DNA of 64,000 bases, from NCBI RefSeq assembly GCF_025725665.1, contig NZ_CP107009.1, forward strand, positions 4,526,001 through 4,590,000. The letters run 5' to 3'. The position numbers were made by a program, and so were the translations under genes. The DNA comes from Halomonas sp. LR3S48 (GTDB taxonomy: Bacteria > Pseudomonadota > Gammaproteobacteria > Pseudomonadales > Halomonadaceae). The notes under the pieces are model-generated. The model did no database searches, was not told where the DNA came from, and worked only from the letters and a program-made list of their open reading frames with translations. Positions 1-8,539 of the stretch are shown here, piece after piece (the stretch's first letter is position 1; the number at the start of each line of letters is the position of its first letter).

Positions 1-3
1 CGA

Positions 4-1032
4 TCAGCGAATCGGCGGAGCGTACTGGATGCCGCCTTCGGTCCACAGGGCGTTGATGCCGCGCTCGATCTGCAGCGGCGAGCCCATGCCGACGTTACGC
101 TCGTAGCTTTCGCCGTAGTTGCCTACCTGGCTGATGATGTTGTAGGCCCAGTTGGCGTCGAGGCCCATGCCTTCACCGTAGTTGCCGTCCTGACCCAGCA
201 GGCGGGCAATGTCCGGATCCTCGGAGTTGCGCATCTCGTCGACGTTCTCGCTGGTGACGCCCATCTCCTCGGCGTTGAGCATGGCGAACAGCGACCACTT
301 GACGATGTTGAACCACTGGTCGTCGCCCTGGCGCACCACCGGGCCCAGCGGTTCCTTGGAGATGACCTCCGGCAGGATCACGGACTGGTCCGGGTCAGAG
401 AGCTGGATGCGCAGCGCGGCCAGCTGCGAGGTGTCGGAGGTCAGCACGTCGCAGCGCCCGGCCTCGTAGCCGCCCACGGTCTGCTCGGAGGTGTCGAAGA
501 CGATGGGGTCGAACTGCATGCCGTTGGCACGGAAGTAGTCGGCCACGTTCAGCTCGGTGGTGGTGCCGGACTGAACGCAGATGGCCGCGCCGTCGAGATC
601 CTTGGCACTGGAGACGCCCAGGTCCTTGTTGATCATGAAGCCGATGCCGTCGTAGAAGTTCACGCCGGCGAAGTTCAGGCCCAGAGTGGTATCACGGGTG
701 GTGGTCCAGGTAGTGTTGCGCGAGAGCAGGTCGACCTCGCCGGACTGCAGCGCAGTGAAGCGCTCCACCGCGTTCAGCGAGATGTAGCGCACCGCCTCGG
801 CATCGCCGAACACAGCGGCGGCCACGGCACGGCAGACGTCGACATCGAGACCCTGCCACTCGCCCTGGTCGTCCGGCGCAGAGAAGCCCGGCAGGCCGTC
901 ACTGACGCCACACTGTACGGCACCACGCTCGATGGTGTTCTCCAGCGTGTCGGCTGAGGCCACGGCGGCGGTTCCCAGTGCCAGTGCCGCTGCGGAAGTG
1001 AGCAGCACCCACTTGTTCTTGTTGTCGCGCAT
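4..1032 (-). CDS. aapJ: AapJ-like periplasmic amino-acid-binding protein of an ABC importer
   Basis: Solute-binding protein (SBP_bac_3 family) that captures L-amino acids in the periplasm for an ABC importer. The 342-aa product starts with a basic stretch and a hydrophobic signal peptide ending near VASA (about residues 1-27). The mature part carries the AapJ hallmarks LLSRNTTWTTTRDT, ICVQSGTTTELN, EVISKEPLGPVVRQGDDQW and the C-terminal ALWTEGGIQYAPPIR, so it matches general amino-acid-binding AapJ over its whole length. An in-frame upstream ATG at 1095 is rejected because the residues it would add lie before the signal peptide. The matching permease and ATPase genes (aapQMP) would be expected downstream, left of the window edge. 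A paralogue lies directly upstream and a sigma-54-like promoter lies between the two. Confidence 0.9.
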   Translation of the reverse strand: MRDNKNKWVLLTSAAALALGTAAVASADTLENTIERGAVQCGVSDGLPGFSAPDDQGEWQGLDVDVCRAVAAAVFGDAEAVRYISLNAVERFTALQSGEVDLLSRNTTWTTTRDTTLGLNFAGVNFYDGIGFMINKDLGVSSAKDLDGAAICVQSGTTTELNVADYFRANGMQFDPIVFDTSEQTVGGYEAGRCDVLTSDTSQLAALRIQLSDPDQSVILPEVISKEPLGPVVRQGDDQWFNIVKWSLFAMLNAEEMGVTSENVDEMRNSEDPDIARLLGQDGNYGEGMGLDANWAYNIISQVGNYGESYERNVGMGSPLQIERGINALWTEGGIQYAPPIR

Positions 1033-1099
1033 GTAAAGATCCCTCGTAGAAAATTGGAATTCTTGAAAGCAGCATGCCGGAGCATGTGCCTGCACCTTA

Positions 1100-1114
1100 G
1101 CAAGGTTTGTTCCA
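1100..1114 (-). promoter_or_regulatory. Candidate sigma-54 (-24/-12) promoter for the aapJ-like gene
   Basis: Read on the minus strand this is TGGAAC-AAACC-TTGC, followed by T. It has the GG and GC dinucleotides with the 10-bp interval required by RpoN. Compared with the consensus TGGCAC-N5-TTGC there is one mismatch (C to A). It lies about 70 bp upstream of the ATG at 1032. Amino-acid binding-protein genes are often under RpoN with NtrC or a two-component activator. This is inference from the sequence only; no activator site was identified. Confidence 0.45.
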
Positions 1115-1210
1115 AGGCAGGGATAGTGCAGGCAAAACTCTTATTCAACGCTCGCACCGGAGACGATCCGGCCTGAGCCGCCGCACCGCTTTGGTGCAAC
1201 CAGGCATGCC

Positions 1211-2233
1211 TCAGCGCACCGGTGGCGCATAGTGCAGTCCACCCTCGGTCCACAGGGCGTTCTGGCCGCGAGCAATGTTGAAATCGGAGCCGGCCCCCAC
1301 GTTGCGCTCGAACATCTCGCCGTAGTTGCCCACCTGCTTGACGATCTGGTAAGCCCAGTCGACGGTGAGCCCCATGCCCTCGCCGTAGTTGCCATCGCGG
1401 CCCAGCAAGCGAGCGATGTCCGGGTCTTCTGAGTTGAGCATCTCGTCGACGTTGGCCTGGGTAATGCCCAGTTCCTCGGCATTGAGCATGGCGAACAGCG
1501 ACCACTTGACGATATTGAACCACTGGTCGTCGCCCTGGCGCACGGCCGGCCCCAAGGGTTCCTTGGAGATGACTTCGGGCAATACCATGGCGCTGTCGGG
1601 GTCGGCCAGTTGCATACGCTGGGCGTAGAGTTGTGAGGCATCGGAGCTGAGCACGTCGCAGCGCCCGGCCTCGAAGCCTGCTATCGACTGCTCGGGCGAG
1701 TCGAATACCACCGGCTCGTACTCTATGCCATTGGCACGGAAGTAATCGGCCAGGTTGAGTTCGCTGGTGGTGCCAGATTGGGTGCATACCGCGGCACCGT
1801 CGAGCTCCGTGGCACTCTCCACGCCGAGGTCGCTAGCCACCAGGAAGGCCTGCCCATCGTAGTAGCTGACGCCGGTGAAGTTGAGGCCAAGCGTCGTGTC
1901 GCGGCTCGACGTCCAGGTCGTGGTACGCGAGAGCACGTCCACTTCGCTCGACTGCAGGGCCGTGAACCGTTCCACCGAATTGAGCGGTACGAAGTGCACC
2001 TTTTCGGCATCGCCCAGCACCGCGGCGGCGATGGCCCGGCAGACATCGGTATCCAGGCCCCGGTAGTTATCCTCATCGTCCAGTGCCGAGAAGCCCGGCT
2101 GGGCAGCATTGACGCCACAGCGCACCTGATCTCGCTCGCGAACGTCATCGAGCGTGGCCGCCTGGGCCAGGCCGATGCCGCCCAGCATCAGCGTCGCCGA
2201 TGCCAAGCAAGCCAGCCTGTCGTTATAGGTCAT
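1211..2233 (-). CDS. Second AapJ-like amino-acid-binding protein (tandem paralogue)
   Basis: 340-aa periplasmic binding protein, paralogous to the gene at 4..1032. It shares the core blocks SVERFTALQS, TTLGLNF, TQSGTTSELNLADYFRANG, EVISKEPLGPAVRQGDDQW and GNYGEMFERN. Its own signal peptide (about residues 1-25, ending IGLAQA) differs from its neighbour's, so the copies have diverged. Like the neighbour it should bind L-amino acids for an ABC importer. It is transcribed first, with 178 bp between the two genes. Two binding proteins that may share one permease usually broaden substrate range; that reading is inference. No permease or ATPase gene is visible in the window. Confidence 0.88.
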   Translation of the reverse strand: MTYNDRLACLASATLMLGGIGLAQAATLDDVRERDQVRCGVNAAQPGFSALDDEDNYRGLDTDVCRAIAAAVLGDAEKVHFVPLNSVERFTALQSSEVDVLSRTTTWTSSRDTTLGLNFTGVSYYDGQAFLVASDLGVESATELDGAAVCTQSGTTSELNLADYFRANGIEYEPVVFDSPEQSIAGFEAGRCDVLSSDASQLYAQRMQLADPDSAMVLPEVISKEPLGPAVRQGDDQWFNIVKWSLFAMLNAEELGITQANVDEMLNSEDPDIARLLGRDGNYGEGMGLTVDWAYQIVKQVGNYGEMFERNVGAGSDFNIARGQNALWTEGGLHYAPPVR

Positions 2234-2366
2234 GTCGTTCCCTCGTTGTCGTTGGATGAAAGCCCTGGCAGGGCCTCGCTTATGCTTAGCGCATCCTCAC
2301 GCTACCTGCACGACGCCTCGCCGCCCGCGCGGCCCTTGCCTTCAACGAAGAATATTTAGCCCACTA

Positions 2367-2400
2367 AGAAAACGCCCCGCAGGCCAGGCCTGCGGGGCGT
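2367..2400 (-). terminator. Rho-independent terminator after ahpF
   Basis: Inverted repeat with 14-bp GC-rich arms (ACGCCCCGCAGGCC and its complement) around a single-base loop. On the minus strand it is followed by TTTTCTT. It lies about 65 bp beyond the ahpF stop codon and separates ahpF from the amino-acid-binding genes. Confidence 0.85.
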
Positions 2401-2465
2401 TCGGGTAGCGCATCAGTAGGAAGTGTGGACGAGGGGCCCAACACTTCTACCTGGGGCTAACGGCG

Positions 2466-4022
2466 TCAGTGCCGGATGAGATAGTCAAAGGCGCCCAGGG
2501 CGGCCTTCGAGCCCTCGCCCATGGCGATGACGATCTGCTTGTAGGGCACCGTGGTCACGTCGCCGGCAGCGAAGATGCCCGGCACCGAGGTCATGCCGCG
2601 CTCATCGATCACGATCTCGCCGCGCGGCGACAGCTCGATCGGCGAGTCGGTGAGCCACTCGGTGTTGGGCACCAGGCCGATCTGCACGAAGATACCCTCC
2701 AGCTCGAGCGTCTTGATGGCGCCGCTGGCGCGCTCTTCAAAGGTCAGGCCGGTGACGCGGGTGCCGTCGCCGTTGACCTCGGTGGTGCGGGCGCCAAGTA
2801 CGATCTCGACGTTGGGCAGGCTGCGCAGCTTCTTCTGCAGCACTGCGTCGGCACGCATCTCGTCCATGAACTCGATCAGCGTCACGTGGCCGACGATGCC
2901 GGCCAGGTCGATGGCCGCCTCGACGCCGGAGTTGCCGCCGCCGATCACCGCCACGCGCTTGCCCTTGAACAGCGGGCCGTCGCAGTGGGGGCAGTAGGCC
3001 ACGCCCTTGTTGCGGTACTCGGCTTCGCCGGGCACGTTCATCTCGCGCCAGCGGGCGCCGGTGGAGAGGATCAGCGTCTTGCTCTTGAGGCTGGCGCCGG
3101 ATTCGAATACCACCTCGTGCTCGCCGCCCTGGTCGGCCGCCGGAATCAGCTTCACGGCACGCTGCAGGTTCATGATGTCGGCTTCATACTCCTTGACGTG
3201 CTGTTCCAGCGCCGCGGCCAGCTTGGGGCCTTCGGTGTAGGACACGGAGATGAAGTTCTCGATGGCCATGGTGTCGAGTACCTGGCCACCGAAGCGCTCG
3301 GCCGCCACGCCGGTACGGATGCCCTTGCGCGCGGCATAGATGGCCGCCGCCGCACCGGCCGGGCCACCGCCCACTACCAGTACGTCGAAAGCCGCCTTCT
3401 CGTTGAGCTTGGCCGCCTCGCGCTGGGCCGCACCGGTGTCGACCTTGGCCAGGATCTGCTCCAGGCTCATGCGGCCCTGATCGAAGGGCTTGCCGTTGAG
3501 GTAGATGCTCGGCACCGACATCACCTGGCGCTCTTCGACCTCGTCCTGGAACAGCGCGCCGTCGATGGCGACGTGGCGCACGCCGGGGTTGAGGATCGCC
3601 ATCAGGTTCAGCGCCTGCACCACGTCGGGGCAGTTCTGGCACGACAGCGAATAGTAGGTCTCGAAGTGCAGCTCGCCCTCGAGCCCCTTGATCTGCGCGA
3701 TGGTGTCGTCGCTGACCTTGGGCGGATGGCCGCCGACCTGCAGCAGCGCCAGCACCAGCGAGGTGAACTCGTGGCCCATGGGAATGCCGGCGAACACCAG
3801 GCCGGTATCCTCGCCGGGACGATTCAGCGCAAAGGAGGGCTTGCGCGCGTCTTCGCCGTCGAGGCGCAGACTGATCTTGTCGCAGAGGCTCTCGATATCC
3901 TTGAGCAGCCCATGGAGCTCCTTGGATTTCGCGCCGTCATCGAGGGACGCGACGATCTCGAACGGCTGAGTAACCTTCTGCAGGTAGGCTTTTAGCTGGC
4001 TTTTCAGATTGTCGTCCAACAT
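2466..4022 (-). CDS. ahpF: Alkyl hydroperoxide reductase subunit F (NADH:peroxiredoxin reductase)
   Basis: Flavoprotein disulfide reductase that passes electrons from NADH to AhpC. The 518-aa product is close to E. coli AhpF (521 aa) in length. The N-terminal tandem thioredoxin-like domain holds the redox pair C128/C131 (SLSCQNCPD). Next comes the FAD site [18 protein letters not shown], the catalytic [10 protein letters not shown], the NAD site [17 protein letters not shown] and the C-terminal FAD motif [16 protein letters not shown]. The start at 4022 ([14 protein letters not shown]) matches the family; an upstream in-frame ATG would add 16 unlikely residues. It follows ahpC on the same strand with a GC-rich hairpin between them, so ahpF probably receives a reduced share of ahpC transcription. 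Confidence 0.96.
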   Translation of the reverse strand: MLDDNLKSQLKAYLQKVTQPFEIVASLDDGAKSKELHGLLKDIESLCDKISLRLDGEDARKPSFALNRPGEDTGLVFAGIPMGHEFTSLVLALLQVGGHPPKVSDDTIAQIKGLEGELHFETYYSLSCQNCPDVVQALNLMAILNPGVRHVAIDGALFQDEVEERQVMSVPSIYLNGKPFDQGRMSLEQILAKVDTGAAQREAAKLNEKAAFDVLVVGGGPAGAAAAIYAARKGIRTGVAAERFGGQVLDTMAIENFISVSYTEGPKLAAALEQHVKEYEADIMNLQRAVKLIPAADQGGEHEVVFESGASLKSKTLILSTGARWREMNVPGEAEYRNKGVAYCPHCDGPLFKGKRVAVIGGGNSGVEAAIDLAGIVGHVTLIEFMDEMRADAVLQKKLRSLPNVEIVLGARTTEVNGDGTRVTGLTFEERASGAIKTLELEGIFVQIGLVPNTEWLTDSPIELSPRGEIVIDERGMTSVPGIFAAGDVTTVPYKQIVIAMGEGSKAALGAFDYLIRH

Positions 4023-4123
4023 GACCGCGGTTTCCTTCATGTCTGGCTCAAGAACGACGGCAAGAAGCATCCCGAACGCGGACCGAAATCAGCGCGGCAG
4101 AAGCTTGCTCGTCTTGGAAAGAG

Positions 4124-4149
4124 CGCCCGGGCAGTAAAATGCCCGGGCG
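4124..4149 (-). terminator. Hairpin between ahpC and ahpF, probable partial terminator
   Basis: 10-bp arms CGCCCGGGCA and TGCCCGGGCG around a 6-nt A/T-rich loop. On the minus strand it is followed by CTCTTTCC, a weak U-tract. It lies 47 bp after ahpC. It may attenuate read-through into ahpF, consistent with AhpC usually being needed in excess over AhpF. Confidence 0.55.
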
Positions 4150-4195
4150 TGGTACACGCGAGGTCAGAGGGTAGCCTCGCGGGCCGCAGGATCGG

Positions 4196-4759
4196 TTAGA
4201 TCTTGCCGACCAGGTCCAGGGACGGAGCGAGGGTCTCTTCGCCTTCCTTCCACTTGGCCGGGCAGACCTCGTTCGGGTTGGCGGCGACGTACTGGGCAGC
4301 CTTCAGCTTGCGCAGGGTCTCAGAGACGTCGCGGGCGATCGCGTTGTCATGGATCTCCAAGGTCTTGATCACGCCTTCCGGGTTGATCACGAAGGTGCCG
4401 CGCAGGGCCAGACCGGCTTCCTCGATGTGCACACCGAAGGCACGGGTCAGCTGGTGAGTCGGGTCACCGACCAGCGGGAACTTGGCCTTGCCCACCGCCG
4501 GCGAAGTCTCGTGCCACACCTTGTGCGAGAAGTGGGTGTCGGTAGTGACGATATAGACTTCGGCACCGGCCTTCTTGAACTCCTCGTAGTGCTCGGCGGC
4601 GTCCTCGACCTCGGTCGGGCAGTTGAAGGTGAACGCGGCCGGCATGAAGATCACCACGGACCACTGGCCTTTCAGATTCTCGTTGGAAACCTCGACGAAC
4701 TCGCCGTTGTGGAAAGCGGTAGCCTTGAACGGCTGGACTTCGGTGTTGATCAGGGACAT
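4196..4759 (-). CDS. ahpC: Alkyl hydroperoxide reductase subunit C (2-Cys peroxiredoxin)
   Basis: Cytoplasmic typical 2-Cys peroxiredoxin that reduces H2O2 and organic hydroperoxides and is re-reduced by AhpF. It is 187 aa, the usual AhpC size. The peroxidatic cysteine is C47 in AAFTFNCPTEVED and the resolving cysteine is C166 in NEVCPAKWKEG. The C-terminal GGLG/YF-type region seen in sensitive peroxiredoxins is reduced to LDLVGKI. An OxyR-like operator and a -10 element lie upstream, so induction by peroxide is likely. Confidence 0.97.
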   Translation of the reverse strand: MSLINTEVQPFKATAFHNGEFVEVSNENLKGQWSVVIFMPAAFTFNCPTEVEDAAEHYEEFKKAGAEVYIVTTDTHFSHKVWHETSPAVGKAKFPLVGDPTHQLTRAFGVHIEEAGLALRGTFVINPEGVIKTLEIHDNAIARDVSETLRKLKAAQYVAANPNEVCPAKWKEGEETLAPSLDLVGKI

Positions 4760-4805
4760 TCAGTAAAGCTCCAAGTCATTGATGGGTGATCCGAATACGG
4801 GGCCT

Positions 4806-4871
4806 ATCATATCCATCGCAACCGATAGGCGAAAATTGATTGCCGCCATGGTTCCGATAAGGCTTGTCTAT
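4806..4871 (-). promoter_or_regulatory. OxyR-like operator and -10 element of ahpC
   Basis: On the minus strand four tetranucleotides occur at exact 11-bp intervals: ATAG-N7-TTAT-N7-ATGG-N7-CAAT (4871 down to 4835). The OxyR consensus is ATAG-N7-CTAT-N7-ATAG-N7-CTAT, so 13 of 16 specified bases match and the spacing is perfect. A -10-like TATGAT lies at 4811-4806. The operator therefore abuts the -35 position, the usual activating geometry. The match to OxyR is established-family knowledge applied by eye; binding is not demonstrated. Confidence 0.65.
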
Positions 4872-4886
4872 GGTGGCACCCGAGCC

Positions 4887-5303
4887 TCATTGCAAGGCGA
4901 CGGCCTCACCCTGACGGTCCAGCGCCAGGAAGCTCTGGGTATTGCCCATCTGCAGCGCTTCGACCATGCGCTGCAGCTGGCGTTCGACGGCATCGTCAGG
5001 CACGGCCTTGCCGCCGCTGCCTGATAGTGCCCCGACGAACACGATGTCCCATTCGATCCCGGTACGCTGCGACTCCCTCTCCAGCGCCGCCATGTCGCTG
5101 AGCTCCTCGGGGGCCTTGTCGACGCATAGCACCGGAGTGAGGACGCCGCCCTCCCCTTGCTCGAAGCGCTGGCGCTGCTCCGCGGTGGGGTTGTCCGGCA
5201 GCTCGGCGCGGGTGAACACGAACAGCAGCCGCTGGGGTTCGGACTGGCGCCGCGCTTCTTCCAGCAGGTCGGCAAAACGGGAAATGGCCAAGGGGACCTC
5301 CAT
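4887..5303 (-). CDS. Conserved hypothetical protein, 138 aa
   Basis: Small soluble protein of unknown function. The start at 5303 (MEVPLAISRFADLLEEA) is preferred over an in-frame ATG 35 codons upstream because family-like sequence begins here. Notable blocks are PQRLLFVFTRAELPDN, FEQGEGGVLTPVLCVDKAPEEL and WDIVFVGALSGSGG, with a C-terminal SFLALDRQGEAV. I recall similar short proteins in pseudomonads and halomonads, some carrying a ribonucleotide-reductase-subunit label in databases. Nothing in this sequence supports that label: there is no radical or allosteric site. No signal peptide or membrane segment is visible. It lies 101 bp downstream of the ChaN-like gene. Confidence 0.75.
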   Translation of the reverse strand: MEVPLAISRFADLLEEARRQSEPQRLLFVFTRAELPDNPTAEQRQRFEQGEGGVLTPVLCVDKAPEELSDMAALERESQRTGIEWDIVFVGALSGSGGKAVPDDAVERQLQRMVEALQMGNTQSFLALDRQGEAVALQ

Positions 5304-5404
5304 GAATAGCAGCCCCCGGCATGGGGCGATGTGTGCGAGCGCCGGCCTGCCCGGCGCTGTTGCGGATACCATAGCGCAATCGCCAGCGGCATGCCTGACC
5401 TCGG

Positions 5405-6562
5405 TCAAGGTGTGGTCTGCGTTCGCGCCGGAAAACGTGCCAGCACTTCACGCGCCTCGTCGCCGCGGAGAATTTCCAGCGGCAGCAGGGTGCCGGGTGG
5501 CTGTCGCCGCACCAGCCGCGTGAGGTCGGCGGGCTGCGTCAGGCGCTCGCCAGCAGCCCGCAGGATGACGTCACCCTCCTCCAGCCCCGAACGCTCGGCC
5601 ACGGAGCCTTCGAGCATGCCCTGAACCTCGACCCCGTCATCATGGGGCGCGACCAAGATGCCCAGTTGCATCGGCGCATCGGCTTGCGTCGCGCCTTCTG
5701 CAAACGCGAACACGGCCCGCGCCAAGCCCTCGGGCGGTGGCTCGCACTCGCCCACCGGCCAGGGCAACAGCACGGCATGTGCAGTCACACCGAGATCATC
5801 GAGCTGATGAGGCACGCCGTGGTCGTACTGCAGGTGGCCTTGGCCGATCAGGCCGACCACCAGCTCGTCGGCACCAGCGGCCTCCACCAACCCGGCGGCC
5901 ATCGCCCGATCCCACACCAGTTGCGCCGCGATGAAGCGCTCGAGCCCCTCGCTGTCGCTTGAGTCTGCGTGCTGAGCATGGATGGCGGCCAGGCGTTCAC
6001 GATAGTCGGGCAGGGCCTCGGCCGGGGCGGAAATGCCGAAGCGCTCGGCTGCGGGCACCGCCTGCCAGCCCTCTTCGATCAGGCGCCCACGCAGTTCGGG
6101 CGTGACGTTGAGGGCCACGAGCGGCACCCGCTGCAGGCGGGCGAAGTGGAGAATCGGCAGGTAGAGCTCGGGATCGAAGCCCCAGGCGCTGTACCATTCG
6201 CTCGCTTCGAGAAAGCCCACCTCGTCGAGCTCCCCGGCGACCCAGGCGTCCAGCGCCGGCTGGGCCTCACGGGGCAGCATCTCCAGACCGATCACCATGT
6301 CGGGGCGATGGGCGTGCAGCCCGGCCAGAGTGTGCAACTGCCAGCGGTGGTGGTCCATGCGGTCGTGCTGTTCACCGAGCAGCACCACGTCGCGCCCGGC
6401 CAATTCGGCGAACAGCGCAGCGCCATCCTGGCGCTCACCGCCGGGCAGGTACCAATGGCCAGGGTCGGGGCAGGTATCGGCACGCACCGGCAGGGGCGCG
6501 AGCATCAGGAGCAGGCAGACCCGCATGGCCAGCGCGCGAAACCAGTTGGGCGAGTGTCGCAT
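5405..6562 (-). CDS. ChaN-family (haem-binding, DUF399-like) exported protein with C-terminal PDZ domain
   Basis: 385-aa exported protein. The N-terminus is a signal peptide (to about residue 28, LAPLPVRA). Residues roughly 45-260 form a ChaN-like domain, with the characteristic VVLLGEQHDRMDHHRWQ and VIGLEMLPREAQPALD, and a late GLIGQGHLQYDHGVPHQL block. The last ~90 residues form a PDZ domain (LGILVAPHDDGVEVQGM ... SGLEEGDVILRAAGE). ChaN proteins bind haem as dimers; the added PDZ domain suggests a role in recognising peptides or partner proteins, but substrate and function are unproven. The start at 6562 has GGAG six bases upstream; the in-frame TTG and ATG further up do not fit a ribosome binding site. 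Confidence 0.8.
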   Translation of the reverse strand: MRHSPNWFRALAMRVCLLLMLAPLPVRADTCPDPGHWYLPGGERQDGAALFAELAGRDVVLLGEQHDRMDHHRWQLHTLAGLHAHRPDMVIGLEMLPREAQPALDAWVAGELDEVGFLEASEWYSAWGFDPELYLPILHFARLQRVPLVALNVTPELRGRLIEEGWQAVPAAERFGISAPAEALPDYRERLAAIHAQHADSSDSEGLERFIAAQLVWDRAMAAGLVEAAGADELVVGLIGQGHLQYDHGVPHQLDDLGVTAHAVLLPWPVGECEPPPEGLARAVFAFAEGATQADAPMQLGILVAPHDDGVEVQGMLEGSVAERSGLEEGDVILRAAGERLTQPADLTRLVRRQPPGTLLPLEILRGDEAREVLARFPARTQTTP

Positions 6563-6619
6563 CGGCATCTCCAATCGAACTGCCGACCATGATGCCGCAT
6601 TGCGCCCCGCCAGGCAGCA

Positions 6620-7924
6620 TCAGGCCGCCTCCTCCTGCACCGCGTCGCCAGCGCTCTCCTCGAAGTGAAACTCCAATTGGGTCGGCTCCAGGCGCGGATC
6701 GAGCTCGGCGAAGTGCGGCGTCTCCAGCGTGGGCACCGCCACGAAGGGCTCCTGCTCGATCTCTTCCACCGGCACGCCGGGACGACGGCGCAGGCGCAGC
6801 GCCACGAACAGCGCCAGGATGAGCGAGGCGCCGCCGAGGAAGACCCACAGCCCATCGGGACCGATCGCCTGCATCACCAGCGAGGCCGAGAACGGACCGA
6901 TGATCGAGCCGATACCGTACCAGATCATCAGCTTGGCATTGGCGGCCACGATTTCGCCGGGCTCCAGCCAATCGTTGGTGTGGGCCAGGCTCAGCGCATA
7001 GAGAGTGTGCAGCATGGCGGTATGGAAGCAGGCCGCCAGCACCAGCATCCAGAAGTCGATGCGTACCATCATCGACACGAAGGCCCCCGAGATCGTCATC
7101 ACCACGGCCATGCCGAGGATTACCTTGCGCCGGTCGATGCGATCGGAGAGTCGGCCCAGCCCCCACTGGGCGAACAGCGCCACCATGGTGGTGATCGCCA
7201 TGAAGCGGGCCGTCTCGCCGGTGGTCAGGCCAATCTCCTGGCCATAGAAGGGCGTCATGGCGAAGAAGGCCTGCACCATCATGCCGGCGGTGAAGGCGCC
7301 CACCAGCCCCACCGGAGCGCGCTTGAACAGTGCCTTCAGGCGAATCTTCCGGGGCTGGATGTCGTGGGTCTGGCGCGGGCCGTGGATGCGCACGATCGAC
7401 AGCGGCACCAGGGCCAGGGCGAACAGCATGCCAACGATGGAGAACAGCGCCGGCCCGGCCGGGTCGGACAGGTTGAGCATCCACTGCCCACCGGCCAGCG
7501 ACAGGGTCGAGATGATCATGTAGAGCGCCAGCACCCGGCCGCGGTTGTCGTTGGTCGACTCGCCCGACACCCACGACTCCATCACCATCAGCATGCCCGC
7601 CGTTGCCACCCCGCCAAGCAGCCGCCAGGCCAGCCAGGCCCAGGGGTTGACCCACAGGCCATGGAGCATGGCGGTGACCGCCAGGATCCCCGCACAGGCG
7701 GCGAAGACGCGGATATGGCCGACGCTGCGGATGCGCTTCTCCAACGCATAGCTGCCCAGCACGAAGCCCAGCGAGAAGCTCGACATCAGCAGGCCCGCCA
7801 TGTGCGAGGGGAAGCCCTCGATGGACATACGCACCCCGAGCAGGGTCATGATCAGGCCGTGGCCGAGCAGGAAACTGATTTCGCAGACGAACAGGATCGG
7901 AAGGGTCGCCGGTAGACTGCGCAA
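6620..7924 (-). CDS. MFS transporter, YcaD-like
   Basis: About 434-aa major facilitator with 12 predicted membrane segments. The N-terminal half has PSHMAGLLMSSFSLGFVLGS and the motif-A-like ALEKRIRSVGHIR loop. WLAWRLLGGVATAGMLMVME and ESTNDNRGRVLALYM resemble E. coli YcaD and related drug/sugar-type carriers of unknown substrate. The C-terminus is a ~60-residue acidic cytoplasmic tail. No ATG fits: the best start is TTG at 7924 (MRSLPATLPILFV), seven bases after GGAG and just before the first membrane segment. Upstream in-frame residues are Arg/Pro-rich and non-membrane. Substrate cannot be told from sequence. Confidence 0.8.
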   Translation of the reverse strand: MRSLPATLPILFVCEISFLLGHGLIMTLLGVRMSIEGFPSHMAGLLMSSFSLGFVLGSYALEKRIRSVGHIRVFAACAGILAVTAMLHGLWVNPWAWLAWRLLGGVATAGMLMVMESWVSGESTNDNRGRVLALYMIISTLSLAGGQWMLNLSDPAGPALFSIVGMLFALALVPLSIVRIHGPRQTHDIQPRKIRLKALFKRAPVGLVGAFTAGMMVQAFFAMTPFYGQEIGLTTGETARFMAITTMVALFAQWGLGRLSDRIDRRKVILGMAVVMTISGAFVSMMVRIDFWMLVLAACFHTAMLHTLYALSLAHTNDWLEPGEIVAANAKLMIWYGIGSIIGPFSASLVMQAIGPDGLWVFLGGASLILALFVALRLRRRPGVPVEEIEQEPFVAVPTLETPHFAELDPRLEPTQLEFHFEESAGDAVQEEAA

Positions 7925-8116
7925 GATGTCACTCCATTGACGTGGCCGAATGCATCCCGGGCGAACGCCTGCCCGGGGCCAAGAAATCGCTGGCCTGAGT
8001 GTAGAAAGCCCTCTCCCTTCCGCGCCAGTCTGCCCATGGCGCATTGCCGTTCCCGTTGAGTGCGGTCTACGCTGAAATGACCATGCATACCTCGATCAGG
8101 CTTATGGAGGTGTTAG

Positions 8117-8539
8117 ATGGCAGGGATGCGCAACGCGGCATGCCGTCGCCTGGGCTGGCTCGCCGCCCTGCTGGGCATCGCCTGGCTGACTGCCGCCGGC
8201 GCGGAAGAGCGTACGGCGTCACCCGATGAAGGCGCGGCGGACCCCGCCGAGACCATCGAGCCGCCCGACATCGACACCGGCCAGCACGGCACCAGCAGCG
8301 GCATTACCCAGTCGGACATGAATCAGGAAGAAGAGGGCTCCGGCAGCGGCCAGACCCAGGGCGACGACATGCGCCAGACCCCCGCGGCGGGCTCCGATGC
8401 CGGCCCTTCTCACGAAGTCCAGACGCCCGAAGGCGAAGAAGAAGATAACGAAGAGCAAACCATGCCCGACGAGCCGCTGGGCGCCGAGGATGAAGGCCGG
8501 CGAGAGGATGGCGAGCCGCAGAGCAGCAACGAAGGTTAG
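8117..8539 (+). CDS. Small acidic exported protein of unknown function
   Basis: 140-aa protein with a convincing signal peptide (RRLGWLAALLGIAWLTAAGA, residues about 10-29) and a good ribosome binding site (GGAGGT). The mature part is almost entirely Glu, Asp, Gly, Ser, Gln and Pro, with no predicted fold, for example NQEEEGSGSGQTQGDD and EGEEEDNEEQTMPDE. It is probably intrinsically disordered. Periplasmic acidic proteins are typical of halophiles. I recognise no family. It is transcribed toward the formate dehydrogenase operon, 185 bp upstream of fdoG, but I see no evidence that it belongs to it. Confidence 0.7.
   Translation: MAGMRNAACRRLGWLAALLGIAWLTAAGAEERTASPDEGAADPAETIEPPDIDTGQHGTSSGITQSDMNQEEEGSGSGQTQGDDMRQTPAAGSDAGPSHEVQTPEGEEEDNEEQTMPDEPLGAEDEGRREDGEPQSSNEG

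Noticed and set aside
2469..3995. Long open frame on the strand opposite ahpF (508 codons)
   Set aside because: Antisense of a certain gene; composition (many His, Gln, Val, Ala, Gly) is typical of a shadow frame in GC-rich DNA, and it has no recognisable domain.
4887..5303. Ribonucleotide reductase alpha subunit
   Set aside because: Only 138 aa, lacks the R1 barrel, active-site cysteines and allosteric domains; the label seen on similar proteins appears to be misannotation.
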